DNA from: Haloarcula rubripromontorii
GTDB lineage: Archaea; Halobacteriota; Halobacteria; Halobacteriales; Haloarculaceae
Assembly (NCBI RefSeq): GCF_001280425.1
Contig: NZ_LIUF01000003.1
Location: forward strand, 372,001-436,000
DNA: 64,000 bases
Direction: 5' to 3'
Part shown: positions 17,334 to 26,290 of the stretch, piece by piece
How positions within the stretch are numbered: the stretch's first letter is position 1
Layout: each line of letters starts with the position of its first letter
The notes under the pieces: model-generated
The model's database searches: none
Told to the model about the DNA's origin: nothing
What the model saw: only the letters and a program-made list of their open reading frames with translations
Made by a program: the position numbers and the translations under genes

Positions 17334-18020
17334 TCAGAAGTAGTCGGCATCGAACTCCCGGCGGAGGATGTAGTGGTTCGCGTACCCGCGGACGTACTTC
17401 GCAAACAGCGAGAGATACCCCTCGTCGGCCTCCCTGCGGGCCGACGTGGCGACACAGGAGTCGGCGTCGTAGACGATTCGGCCGTGGTCTTTCATCCGCA
17501 GGGAGAGTTCCGTGTCCTCCATAAACGGAATGTCTTCGTCGAAGCCGCCGGCGGCCTCGAAGGCGTCGGCCCGGAAGCTACAGTTGAAGCCCGGTTGCTG
17601 GACGAAGCCAAGGGGCCACGAGACCCGATACCAGTAGTCCGACAGCAGTTTGAACAGCACGCGGTGTTTGAGACTGTCCTCCAGCGGACGCGCAGGCCCG
17701 CCGACGCCCACCACCGCGTCGTCGGCGTAGTGTCTGAGATGCAGGCGGACCCAGTCATCGGGGACGACTGTATCGGCATCGGTAAACAACAGAATCGGCG
17801 CTGTCGCGGCTTTGGCTCCGCGGTTCCTGGCAATTCCCGCCCCGCCCTCGTCACACCGGACGACGGTGTCGACGAAGGGGGTGTCGCGGGCTACCTGTTC
17901 CGTCCCGTCGTCGCCGCCGACCACGACGACCAGTTCGACGGGCTGTGACTCGAAGGGAGCCAGACAGCGGGCCAGCGACTCCGCCTCGTTGTAGGCCGGG
18001 ACGATAACTGCGGCGTCCAT
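17334..18020 (-). CDS. Family 2 glycosyltransferase
   Basis: A 228-residue GT-A enzyme starting MDAAVIVPAYNEAESLARCL. The DxD motif is DAD at 81-83 (LLFTDADTVVP) and the later acidic pair is in FMEDTELSLR. It differs from the operon GT2 in lacking the polyprenol-phosphate transferase pattern and has the RNRGAK and GGFDEDIPF features of GT2 chain-assembling transferases. It sits 42 nt upstream of the GT39-like gene on the same strand, so the two may be co-expressed. Confidence 0.9.
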   Translation of the reverse strand: MDAAVIVPAYNEAESLARCLAPFESQPVELVVVVGGDDGTEQVARDTPFVDTVVRCDEGGAGIARNRGAKAATAPILLFTDADTVVPDDWVRLHLRHYADDAVVGVGGPARPLEDSLKHRVLFKLLSDYWYRVSWPLGFVQQPGFNCSFRADAFEAAGGFDEDIPFMEDTELSLRMKDHGRIVYDADSCVATSARREADEGYLSLFAKYVRGYANHYILRREFDADYF

Positions 18021-18089
18021 CTGACCGTCAGGTAGATTGTACAGACAGAAATAGCAAGCGATGCGACGGCTTGCCCCTCACGCAGGTCG

Positions 18090-19439
18090 TCACGAGCGAC
18101 GCGCGAGGGTGGTTCCCGCGAGGACAGCGACGAGTGCGATTCCGGCGAGTGTCCCGAACAGCGCCGTCACGTTCGCGAAAGCCAGAATCGACCCGGCCAG
18201 CCCACCACCGAGCGCGCCGACGCCGAACACACCCAGATACGTGTAGCCGTACGACAGTCCGCGCGTGCCAGCAGGCGTGTGCTCCGCGACGGCGGCCTGA
18301 TACATCGGCTGGACGACGAACAGCGCGACGCCCAGAAGCGCACCGAGCACCGCCAGCGGCCCGAAGCCCATCGCCGACACCGGAACGAACAGCACCGCAA
18401 GGGTGGCAAGCACAAGGAACGACCCGGCGATGCCGTACTCGACGGGAATCCGGTCGCTGAGTTTGCCCCCGGCGTACTGGCCGAAAACACCGATAAGCAA
18501 CAGGCCGGCGTAGAAATAGTCCTGTGGCTTGAAAGCCTGCCCCGTCCCGGTTTCGATGCCAAGCGCCGAGAGCACGGTGGGTGGCAGCAGCGTCTCCACC
18601 GGGACCGGCTCGAAGCCCGGCAAGTCTCGCAGGAGTTCCGGAAGGAACGTGAGGACACCCCGGTAGTACAGCCCCGAGCACATCACGACAACGAACACTA
18701 AGAGGAAGCTCCCGGCCAACAAGTGCTTGCTCTCCGAAAGGAACCCCTCCAGCGAGTCGATACCGCTGTTGGCCTTTGACCCGCCGTCAGTCGCTGTCGT
18801 CACCGCCGCCGTTTCGTCGAAGCTCGCCTGCGAGGCGTAGACGGCGGCGAGCAGCGCCGGAACCCCGAGAACGAGCGCGACGGTCCGCCACTCGGCGACC
18901 AACAGGAGAATTGCGGCGACGAGCGGGCCGAGGCCGATGCCGAGGTTGCCGGCGACGCCGTGATAGGCGAGCCCGGTCCCGCGCTGTTCGACGCCTTTGC
19001 TGATAAGCGAGAGCCCCGCCGGATGGTACACGCTGGCAGAGAGGCCCCAGAGGACGAGCGCGAGCGCGATCACGACCATACTCGGAGCCAGTCCCAGCAG
19101 GATGTACGACGCGCCCATGCCGAGCAGACACCCGGTGATGAGCCGGCGAGAACCGATTCTGTCGACGATGATACCGCCCGGAAGCGCGCCGGCTCCGAAC
19201 AGGCCATAGCCTACCGTGACGATGATACCGACGGTCGCTGTCGTCACATCGAACTGCGCGATACCGAGGTTGATGAGGTCGAACTCGGTGAGCCAGATGA
19301 CGACAAATATCGGGACCGCCATCTCGTAGGTGTGGACCAGTCCGTGTGCGAGCATGACCAGCGCGGTGATCGCTCGGTCGTTCGCGTTCACACTGTGGTT
19401 CGTGTCGGCCGCCGGCAAGTGTGTGACGGTTCCGCGCAT
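18090..19439 (-). CDS. MFS transporter
   Basis: A 449-residue major facilitator with twelve predicted helices. The conserved loop 2-3 motif reads GGIIVDRIGSRRL (near residue 87), and a longer central loop (about 210-235) divides the two halves. It resembles the fosmidomycin-resistance-type group of MFS in length and in the HGLVHTYEMAVPIF beginning of helix 1. Substrate not deducible. The start ATG at 19439 is divergent from the small RHH gene, with 74 nt between. Confidence 0.88.
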   Translation of the reverse strand: MRGTVTHLPAADTNHSVNANDRAITALVMLAHGLVHTYEMAVPIFVVIWLTEFDLINLGIAQFDVTTATVGIIVTVGYGLFGAGALPGGIIVDRIGSRRLITGCLLGMGASYILLGLAPSMVVIALALVLWGLSASVYHPAGLSLISKGVEQRGTGLAYHGVAGNLGIGLGPLVAAILLLVAEWRTVALVLGVPALLAAVYASQASFDETAAVTTATDGGSKANSGIDSLEGFLSESKHLLAGSFLLVFVVVMCSGLYYRGVLTFLPELLRDLPGFEPVPVETLLPPTVLSALGIETGTGQAFKPQDYFYAGLLLIGVFGQYAGGKLSDRIPVEYGIAGSFLVLATLAVLFVPVSAMGFGPLAVLGALLGVALFVVQPMYQAAVAEHTPAGTRGLSYGYTYLGVFGVGALGGGLAGSILAFANVTALFGTLAGIALVAVLAGTTLARRS

Positions 19440-19513
19440 CCAGCAGTGCGCCTATTTTACCCATCTCAAAAGCAGGGGTGGGTTTTTATGTCCGAACAGT
19501 ATAGGCGGCAAGT

Positions 19514-19741
19514 GTGAGCAAGATCAAGGTGTCACTCCCGGACCAAGTGGACTCGGACATCCAGCGACTCGTCGAACAGGGCGAGTTCCTCAACCGCGAC
19601 CAGGCAGTCGAAGACCTCCTGAAGCGAGGGATTTCGGCCTACAACACCACGACGGAGGAGACCGAGACGCTCGACGAAGAGATTTTCGACCAGACGGCCT
19701 CCGAACAGCAGGACCCCGCGATGCAGGACGACTTCCTCTAG
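19514..19741 (+). CDS. Small ribbon-helix-helix (CopG-like) protein
   Basis: A 75-residue protein starting with GTG. Its N-terminal half KIKVSLPDQVDSDIQRLVEQ then FLNRDQAVEDLLKRGI has the beta-strand plus two-helix pattern of MetJ/Arc/CopG regulators, and the acidic tail is disordered. No toxin partner follows. Its stop shares a CTAG with the stop of the convergent membrane protein (4-nt overlap). It could be a DNA-binding regulator of the adjacent MFS gene, which it faces divergently (inference). Confidence 0.75.
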   Translation: MSKIKVSLPDQVDSDIQRLVEQGEFLNRDQAVEDLLKRGISAYNTTTEETETLDEEIFDQTASEQQDPAMQDDFL

Positions 19742-20058
19742 TCGCGGTTCTGTGAGAGCCGGCCGTCGTCCTCGGCTGCCCGCTGTCCGGAGCCGTCGTT
19801 CTCCTGCCGACGTTGCTTCATCTTTGCGCCGGGTTTCGGACCCCTGTCGACCGACTCGTACGGGGTTTCTGCGATGCTCTCTGGGATGAGATACCACGCG
19901 AGAGCGCCACCGACAGCGGTGCCACCAACAAACATGCCGACGACGATCAGCAGCTCGGCACCACCGTACATCGTCACAAGCCCCATCGACCCGCCGATGA
20001 GGAGCGCAAACCCGACTTGCGTGTATCTGAGAAAGCGTTTCCGGTCGGCGTCCGTCAT
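19738..20058 (-). CDS. Small two-helix membrane protein, haloarchaeal
   Basis: About 106 residues from the ATG at 20058 (MTDADRKRFLRYTQVGF); an alternative start lies 15 nt upstream. Two membrane helices (about 12-30 and 34-55) are followed by a charged, probably cytoplasmic tail of about 45 residues. No known domain recognised. The stop overlaps the RHH gene through CTAG. Confidence 0.65.
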   Translation of the reverse strand: MTDADRKRFLRYTQVGFALLIGGSMGLVTMYGGAELLIVVGMFVGGTAVGGALAWYLIPESIAETPYESVDRGPKPGAKMKQRRQENDGSGQRAAEDDGRLSQNRD

Positions 20059-20113
20059 CGAAGGACCGACCATCAGCGGCCCCCGTAACAGCCGGCGTCT
20101 GTCCGTTCGGCCA

Positions 20114-20659
20114 TCAGTAGAAGCCCCGCTCTACGTCTTCCTCGATGACGTCTTCGAACTCCGCGTCGAGTAGCTCCTCCGCTTCCTCGAACGTCTCAGT
20201 GAGTTCGCTCATCTGGTCGGGTCGGTCGTGGTGATCGAACTCCATCGGGCCGTAGGCCGGGGAGTCCATCGCGTCCATCATATCTTCAAGCAGTGCCTGC
20301 GGGGATGTGGGTGCATCAGCGTGAGTTTCGAGCACCGTTTCGAGGTTCTTCGCCTTCTCCTTGGCGTCGTCCTCGTCCTCCGGTCCCTGCTGGACGCCGA
20401 AAATGCCGGACCCGTCGTTGGGAAACAGCGGGTCGATGTCGTCGTCGATACGACGGGCCACCTGCGACCCGACGCCCTGTACCTCGAAGGGGTTCTTCGC
20501 GTAGGTCTTGAGTTGGTAGACGCCAGCGTCGGGGTGCCCGAAGTAGATGTCCTCGCCGATTCCGTTCGCGCGGTCGCCCCCGACGGCACGCCAGTCCCCC
20601 GGATTGGCATTGCTCTCCATCACGTCTTCGAGAATGTCCTGCCAGTCGCGAACGCGCAT
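20114..20659 (-). CDS. Conserved haloarchaeal protein of unknown function, acidic
   Basis: A 181-residue soluble, strongly acidic protein. The N-terminal half has a defined pattern (RVRDWQDILEDVME, DWRAVGGDRANGIGEDIYFG, YQLKTYAKNPFEVQGVG), and the C-terminal third is a long amphipathic helix rich in Glu. I recall similar haloarchaeal proteins but no function. It has no Cys and no membrane segment. It lies 55 nt upstream of the small membrane protein on the same strand; the pair may be co-transcribed. Confidence 0.75.
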   Translation of the reverse strand: MRVRDWQDILEDVMESNANPGDWRAVGGDRANGIGEDIYFGHPDAGVYQLKTYAKNPFEVQGVGSQVARRIDDDIDPLFPNDGSGIFGVQQGPEDEDDAKEKAKNLETVLETHADAPTSPQALLEDMMDAMDSPAYGPMEFDHHDRPDQMSELTETFEEAEELLDAEFEDVIEEDVERGFY

Positions 20660-20785
20660 TGTCAGTTTCCTGTTCGGACTGGGTCAGAATGAACCCATCG
20701 GTCCTGAATGGCACAGCGACCGGTCGTCGCTGCGCGGGATCGAAGCATCTGGCAACAGCCAGCCTGTCAGTTAGTAGCCGAACGG

Positions 20786-20791
20786 CTTTAC
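20786..20791 (+). promoter_or_regulatory. TATA element of the DUF2237 gene
   Basis: CTTTAC centred 26-27 nt before the ATG at 20815. It indicates a leaderless transcript and rejects the longer in-frame start at 20659. Confidence 0.5.
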
Positions 20792-20814
20792 TCCCCGGAA
20801 CAGCCAGACGTGGT

Positions 20815-21210
20815 ATGGAAAGCGAACGCAACGTCCTCGGCGGGGAACTGGCCCCTTGCTCGATGGATCCGAAGACGGGCTTCATGCGCGACGGATACTG
20901 CTACCCGCTCCAGCGTGACCCGGGCCGGCACGAGATCTGTGCCGTGATGACAGCGGAATTTCTGGAATACAGTAAAGCGCAGGGCAACGACCTCGTGACG
21001 CCACGGCCGGAGCTAAACTTCCCGGGACTCGACCCGGGCGACCACTGGTGCGTCTGCGTCCCGCGCTGGATAGAGGGTCACGAGGCCGGGCGCGCACCGC
21101 CGGTGAACCTCGACGCGACGAGCGAAGACGTACTCGAAGACGTGTCGCTGGAGACGCTGCAGGAGTACGCCGCCGACACGGAGTCCGAAGCCGATGCGAC
21201 CAGCGAATGA
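20815..21210 (+). CDS. DUF2237 family protein
   Basis: A 131-residue protein matching DUF2237. The family pattern NVLGGELAPCSMDPKTGF, the RDGYC segment, the EICAVMT strand and the GDHWCVCVPRW block are all present, with four conserved Cys (Cys15, Cys29, Cys43 and the CVC pair). Bacterial members are annotated only by structure and their function is open. The C-terminal 25 residues are an acidic haloarchaeal tail. The next gene starts 69 nt downstream on the same strand. Confidence 0.85.
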   Translation: MESERNVLGGELAPCSMDPKTGFMRDGYCYPLQRDPGRHEICAVMTAEFLEYSKAQGNDLVTPRPELNFPGLDPGDHWCVCVPRWIEGHEAGRAPPVNLDATSEDVLEDVSLETLQEYAADTESEADATSE

Positions 21211-21279
21211 CCCGCACCGCGAACGACTTTTGAAGGACCGCCCCCTCGCTTGGGGCGTGCAACAGGGGAGGGCCAAAAG

Positions 21280-23967
21280 ATGAGCGGAGACCGCGTTCGC
21301 GGCGTCGTCGTCGACATCGAGGAGGCAAAGACGGTAACCACCCAGTACGGCGAGAGCGACCTCTGTGAGGTGACGATACGCCCCGACCGCGGGGCCGGCG
21401 AGCCGACGACGGTGACGCTCTGGGGGAAGTGGACCGAGAACGCCGCCGTCATCGAGACGGGCATGGAAATCGCCGTCTACAATCCCGACGAGCGGGAGTA
21501 TCAGGGCGAACAGCAGTACTCCGTCGGCGGCGACGCCACGCTCGTCGTCCAGCCGGACTTTCTCGTCGACGTGACCGACATCCGGGCATGGGTGCAGTGC
21601 CCGCGGATGTACTACCTCCGGAAACTCGACGGCGCGGAGCACGCCTATCCGCTGGTGAAGGGGACAGTCGTCCACGAGGTGTTCGGTGACCTGCTCCGCG
21701 GTCGGGACCTCGACACTGCTATCGAGGAGCAGGTGGACGCCGCCGGACTGGATATCGGATTGCTGGGCCGAGAGGCCGACGAGGTGGCCGGCGACGTTCG
21801 CGACCACGCGTCGGCTATTCAGGGGTGGCTCCAGCAGGGGACGCTAACTGAAACAGACCAGTGGCGCTCCGAGATGACCCTCATCTCCGAGCGGTTCGGC
21901 ATGAAAGGGCGGGCCGACGCCGTCCGGCGGGGGATGCCGGTCGAACTCAAGACCGGCAAGAACACGAAGCGCGAGCCGCGCTTCCAGGACAAGATTCAGG
22001 CAACGGCCTACGCCCTGATGCTCGGCGAACGCGCGGCCGATGCGAGCAGCGCCGTCGAGGCGGCCCCAGACACCGGGACGCTCCTCTACACGAAAAACGC
22101 CGCCGTCGACCGCAACGAGGAGAGCGGCGACCTCTCGCCGGCCAAGGAGTTCTCTATCGGGAGCGGGCTGCTGAACTACGTCGTCCGGACGCGCAATGCG
22201 ATTGCGGCGATGGAGTACGACTGTAGCGTGCCGACCGGCTACGAGGCCAACGCGAAATGCGAGTACTGCTTTGAGCAGGACACCTGCATGGCCGTCTCCG
22301 GCCGCCTCGATCAGGAATCCAAGGCGGGACAGGTCGGCCGGGCGGTGCCCGACGAGGAGCGTGAGTACTTCGAGCGGTTCTACGAGGCCATCGAGGCCGA
22401 GCGCCGCGCCGTCCACCGGGAGTACGCGAAGCTCTGGGAACAGACGCCCGAGGAGCGCGCCGACAACGACCGGGCGCTCATCGGCCTCGAACCGACCGGT
22501 CGGCGGGAACTCGACGGCGGGCGCTGGGAACTCCGCGCGACAGGGACGGGGGCCGTCTCGAAAATCCGCGAGGGGAACCTCGTGCTCGCGAGCGACGGCG
22601 ACCCGGTGACCGGCGACGCTGAACTGGCCCGCGTGGAACGTCTCGGCGAAGAAATCGTCGTCACCGCCGACGAACCGCTGGAACTGCGGCGGCTGGACGT
22701 GTACCCCTCCGAACTGACGACCGACCGGCTCCAGAACGCGCTCCACGACGCCGTGCTCCTCCAGTCGCCCGAGCAGAAGGACGTGCTGTTCGGGCGGCGC
22801 GAGCCGGAGTTCGCCGCCGTCGATGAGACGTTCATCGACAACAACGACGCCCAGAACGAGGCCGTCCAGTTGGCCGTGGGCGCCGAGGACTTCGCGCTCG
22901 TCCACGGGCCGCCGGGCACGGGCAAGACCTACACGCTGGCCCGGATGGTCCGGGCGTTGGTCGAGCGGGGCGACCGCGTCCTCCTCTCGGCGTTTACGAA
23001 CCGCGCGGTCGACAACCTCATCGAGGCGCTGGAAGACCAGGGATACACCGATATCGTCCGCGTCGGTACGGAGAGCGGTGTCCGCGAGGACATGCAGGAG
23101 TACCGGCTGGAGACCAGCGGCGACCCCAGTGCGTGTGCGAGTCGGCTCCAGAACGCCCAGGTCGTCGCAGCGACGACAGCCACCTGTGGCGGGAGTACAC
23201 TTCAGACACAGGAGTTCGATGTCGCGGTCGTCGACGAAGCCGGGCAACTGACAGAACCGGGGACGCTGGCAGCGACGACGCTCGCCGACCGGTTCGTGTT
23301 GGTCGGCGACCACCAACAGTTGCCGCCCGTGGTCCAGTCCGAGGACGAGACGCTGTCGACCTCGCTGTTCGAGCGGCTCATCGACGCCCACCCCGAGGCC
23401 GGCGTCATGCTGGACCGCCAGTACCGGATGGCCCAGCACATCCAGGCGTTCGCCTCGCGGGAGTTCTACGACGGGCAGTTGCGGCCCGCGACCGGCGAGG
23501 TGGCGGCCCAGCGGCTCGATGACCTTGACGGCGTCTCGACGGCGAGCCTGCCGAAGCCGCTCCGGGACCGCGTGGCGTTTGTCGACCCCGACGGCAGCCA
23601 GCGTGGCAACACGAACCCGGACGAGGCCGACCGCATCGCCGAGATAGTGGCGTCATACCGGGAGGCCGGCGTGCGGGCCGACGACATCGGCGTCATCGCG
23701 CCGTACCGCGCGCAGGTCGCGGAGATTTCCAAGCGCCTGCCCGACGTGACCGTCGACACGGTCGACCGGTTCCAGGGGTCGAGCAAGGAGGTCATCGTCA
23801 TTTCGTTTGTCGCCACCGGAACGCTCGACAGCCCCATCTTCGAGGACTACCGGCGCATCAACGTCGCGCTCACGCGGGCAAAGAAGGCGCTCGTCCTCGT
23901 CGGCGACGGCGATGCGCTGGCGACCGACGAGGTGTACGGTCGGATGGTCGAGTGGGCGCGCGGGTAG
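21280..23967 (+). CDS. Dna2-like fusion of Cas4/RecB-type nuclease and superfamily 1 helicase
   Basis: An 895-residue protein with three parts. Residues 1-95 resemble an OB fold. Residues about 96-345 are a PD-(D/E)XK nuclease: His132 in GTVVHEVF, Asp213 in GRADAV, Glu222 and Lys224 in VELKTGK, Gln240 in DKIQATAYAL. An iron-sulphur cluster is expected from Cys107 with Cys327, Cys330 and Cys336, as in Cas4, AddB and Dna2. Residues about 510-895 are an SF1B helicase with Walker A GPPGTGKT (543-550), DEAGQ and the QYRMAQHIQAF block. The order nuclease then helicase matches eukaryotic Dna2, which trims flaps and resects ends. Start at 21280 (MSGDRVRGVV) follows GGAGGG spaced as a ribosome site. 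Confidence 0.92.
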   Translation: MSGDRVRGVVVDIEEAKTVTTQYGESDLCEVTIRPDRGAGEPTTVTLWGKWTENAAVIETGMEIAVYNPDEREYQGEQQYSVGGDATLVVQPDFLVDVTDIRAWVQCPRMYYLRKLDGAEHAYPLVKGTVVHEVFGDLLRGRDLDTAIEEQVDAAGLDIGLLGREADEVAGDVRDHASAIQGWLQQGTLTETDQWRSEMTLISERFGMKGRADAVRRGMPVELKTGKNTKREPRFQDKIQATAYALMLGERAADASSAVEAAPDTGTLLYTKNAAVDRNEESGDLSPAKEFSIGSGLLNYVVRTRNAIAAMEYDCSVPTGYEANAKCEYCFEQDTCMAVSGRLDQESKAGQVGRAVPDEEREYFERFYEAIEAERRAVHREYAKLWEQTPEERADNDRALIGLEPTGRRELDGGRWELRATGTGAVSKIREGNLVLASDGDPVTGDAELARVERLGEEIVVTADEPLELRRLDVYPSELTTDRLQNALHDAVLLQSPEQKDVLFGRREPEFAAVDETFIDNNDAQNEAVQLAVGAEDFALVHGPPGTGKTYTLARMVRALVERGDRVLLSAFTNRAVDNLIEALEDQGYTDIVRVGTESGVREDMQEYRLETSGDPSACASRLQNAQVVAATTATCGGSTLQTQEFDVAVVDEAGQLTEPGTLAATTLADRFVLVGDHQQLPPVVQSEDETLSTSLFERLIDAHPEAGVMLDRQYRMAQHIQAFASREFYDGQLRPATGEVAAQRLDDLDGVSTASLPKPLRDRVAFVDPDGSQRGNTNPDEADRIAEIVASYREAGVRADDIGVIAPYRAQVAEISKRLPDVTVDTVDRFQGSSKEVIVISFVATGTLDSPIFEDYRRINVALTRAKKALVLVGDGDALATDEVYGRMVEWARG

Positions 23968-25683
23968 TCAGGCCTCGCTCGACCGCTCGGAGGCGTCGCC
24001 GCTCTGTCGCCTTTCTGAGCGCTCTCTCCCGGCCCGGCGGGCGGCGATGTCGGCCCGGAGCCGCTCGCGAAGCGCGTCTCTGAGTTGGCTTGCGGTGTCC
24101 TCGTCGATATCGTACACGCGGGCGATACCGCCGAGCAGGCTGGAGGAACTCGCCGTGTCGGCCCCGACCGTCGCCAGGTCGCGGCGGCGCTGGAACGGCG
24201 ACCGGGTGACGAACACCGTCTGGAGCCGGTAGTACGGGACGATACGGGTCGTCCGCCGCCAGAACCCGCTCCGTGTCGCAAGCACGGACTCGCTCAGGTC
24301 GTACCCGCGGTGTCGCCAGCGGAGGTGGGCCGCCGGCACGACGGGGAGAAAGAGGAGGGCTGTGAGCCACCAATAGCCCGTCCCCAGCACTAGCGAATCG
24401 ACGGCGTAGGCGACCGCGGTGAGGCCAGCTGCGGCCAGCGAGAAGCGCGCGAGATAGCGCCGTCGGGCACGTTTGGGCGACCGGTCGAAGTCAAGGTCGC
24501 CGAACGGTTCGATGTCACGGGCCAGTTCGTACACTTCCTCGCGTGGTGCAAGCGGGACGGCGACACCCTGGGTCGACTGCTGGTTCCCGCCGCTGTAGCC
24601 GGCCGTCTCGACGGCCAGCGTCGCGTAGCCGAACCGCCGCATCAGGACGTTTTCGCGGATGGTGACCGTCTGGACCTTCTCCAGTGGGATGTTGCCGCTG
24701 TAGCGGCGCAACAGACCCCGCTCGTACCGCAGGTCGCCGTCGGCCTGCGTGAGCTGGAAGCCGTAGTATTCGACGACGGTTAGCGCCACGCTGACGACAA
24801 GTGCGAGCAAGAGGAACTGGACGAGCGAAACCGCAGCGAAAATGCCAAGTCGCGTGGTTTCTGGTGAGCTGGCTAGCCAGCGGACGACAGGCCCATTCAG
24901 CGATGCTCCAACGAGGGTCGCATTGAACCGCAGCACGGCCCAGACAATGTCCATCCCCAGCGGGAGCGATGCGAGCGTCAGGACCGGCGCAGCCGGCCGA
25001 ACGGAGACGAGCGCGTACGTCAGGAGTTCGCGCTGGTCGAACGCGAACAACAGCGACCCGTCCGGCTGGTCGCGGTCCTCCACCTCCGATGTCGAACCCG
25101 GCTCCGCGAACTCATTCGCGGTCTGGGCGTCGCCCGCGCGTGCCGGAGTGGGACCAGTCACACCGGGGAGGTCCGCGTGGGCCGACCGGACCGCTGTCGC
25201 AGTCTCAGACACCGCATCGGAGTGGGCTGCCGCAGTTTCGTCGTCGTCCCGGTCGTGGGTCCGAACGTAGTTCCGCAGGCGTCTGACTTCGGCCTCGTCG
25301 ACTGCATCGAGGGTGGCCTCTGTCGCGCTGCCACCGGCCGTCTCGAAGCGGACAATAGCGAGGCCAAGCAGGCGATTGAGGATATTCTGCTCGACATCGA
25401 GATTCTGGACGCGGCCCAGCGGAATCTGCCGGGACTGTCTGGCGAAGACACCGGATTCGACGGTGAGCGTGTCCCCGTCAAGTTCGTAGCGAAAGCGGAG
25501 ATAGCGCGCCAGTGCGTAGCCGCTGAATGCCAGCGCGCCGAACAGGCCAAGCAGCGGAACCGCGAACGCCGGGAGTCCGAGCATTCCGGTCCCGAGTGAT
25601 CCTCCGAAGAAGCCGAAGAAGCCGCCCTGTAGCGCCGCTCGGGCGACGCGCAGGACCGCACTTCGCGGGTGGAGCCGGTTCAT
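23968..25683 (-). CDS. YdbT-like membrane protein with bacterial PH domains
   Basis: A 571-residue protein with at least two and probably three DUF304 bacterial-PH modules, each preceded by a pair of membrane helices: first module about 55-140 (YELDGDTLTVESGVFARQSRQIP), second about 320-400 (RYERGLLRRYSGNIPLEKVQ), third about 480-545. A disordered acidic linker of about 60 residues follows the first. The start overlaps the stop of the YdbS-like gene by 4 nt, and together they form the widespread YdbS/YdbT pair, whose job is not known. The 3' end abuts the Dna2-like gene with no spacer. Confidence 0.88.
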   Translation of the reverse strand: MNRLHPRSAVLRVARAALQGGFFGFFGGSLGTGMLGLPAFAVPLLGLFGALAFSGYALARYLRFRYELDGDTLTVESGVFARQSRQIPLGRVQNLDVEQNILNRLLGLAIVRFETAGGSATEATLDAVDEAEVRRLRNYVRTHDRDDDETAAAHSDAVSETATAVRSAHADLPGVTGPTPARAGDAQTANEFAEPGSTSEVEDRDQPDGSLLFAFDQRELLTYALVSVRPAAPVLTLASLPLGMDIVWAVLRFNATLVGASLNGPVVRWLASSPETTRLGIFAAVSLVQFLLLALVVSVALTVVEYYGFQLTQADGDLRYERGLLRRYSGNIPLEKVQTVTIRENVLMRRFGYATLAVETAGYSGGNQQSTQGVAVPLAPREEVYELARDIEPFGDLDFDRSPKRARRRYLARFSLAAAGLTAVAYAVDSLVLGTGYWWLTALLFLPVVPAAHLRWRHRGYDLSESVLATRSGFWRRTTRIVPYYRLQTVFVTRSPFQRRRDLATVGADTASSSSLLGGIARVYDIDEDTASQLRDALRERLRADIAARRAGRERSERRQSGDASERSSEA

Positions 25684-26141
25684 ACCGCGTCGGTGGCCTC
25701 GCTCTCGTTTGCGAGGTCGCGTAGCTGCTCGCGCAGTTCGGTTGCCCGTTCCGGCCGCAGCCCGGGAATAGTGATGTCCGCGCCGCGGGTCCCGGCGGTG
25801 TAGACGACGACACTCGCTAGCCCGATAGCGCGTTCGACCGGACCGCGCGTGGTATCGACGTGCTGAACGCGGACATACGGGACTGACGTGTCGGTCCGAG
25901 TGACGACCCCACGAAGGAGAAACAGTGCGTCGTCTTGCAGGTCAAATCGCCAGATGCGGTGGGCAGCGACGGCGTGGACGACACCCAGAACCACGAGCAC
26001 GACCCAGCCGCCGACGATGACCGTCTGTGGCAGTGAGACAGCAAACCGATCGACGAGATACGCGATGACGCCGAGCACCGACGCCTGAATAACTGTCGAC
26101 AGAATCCACAGCAGTCTCACCCGCGGGTGAATCGACTCCAT
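25680..26141 (-). CDS. YdbS-like PH-domain membrane protein
   Basis: A 153-residue protein with two N-terminal membrane helices (about 8-28 and 34-55) and one DUF304 PH module (about 60-140; RFDLQDDALFLLRGVVTRTDTSVPYVRVQHVD). The ATG at 26141 is preferred because family members start just before the first helix; a longer frame to 26336 overlaps the promoter region of the divergent lipoprotein. It is co-translated with the YdbT-like gene through an ATGA overlap. Confidence 0.86.
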   Translation of the reverse strand: MESIHPRVRLLWILSTVIQASVLGVIAYLVDRFAVSLPQTVIVGGWVVLVVLGVVHAVAAHRIWRFDLQDDALFLLRGVVTRTDTSVPYVRVQHVDTTRGPVERAIGLASVVVYTAGTRGADITIPGLRPERATELREQLRDLANESEATDAV

Positions 26142-26290
26142 GCCCGGATTGAGGGGCCGGCCGCGGATTAACGGTTTGGCTCCGGGGCGAAATTGGAAGG
26201 GTTTCGACCCACACACGGGGCAAACAGCGGGCAGAATTGTCCGGAACTTCGAAAAATGTCCTTGTATGCCCCCGCCGCCGAACAAAGCGT

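Noticed and set aside
21844-23439. 531-codon minus-strand frame
   Set aside because: Antisense to the Dna2-like gene, whose motifs are intact in the opposite strand.
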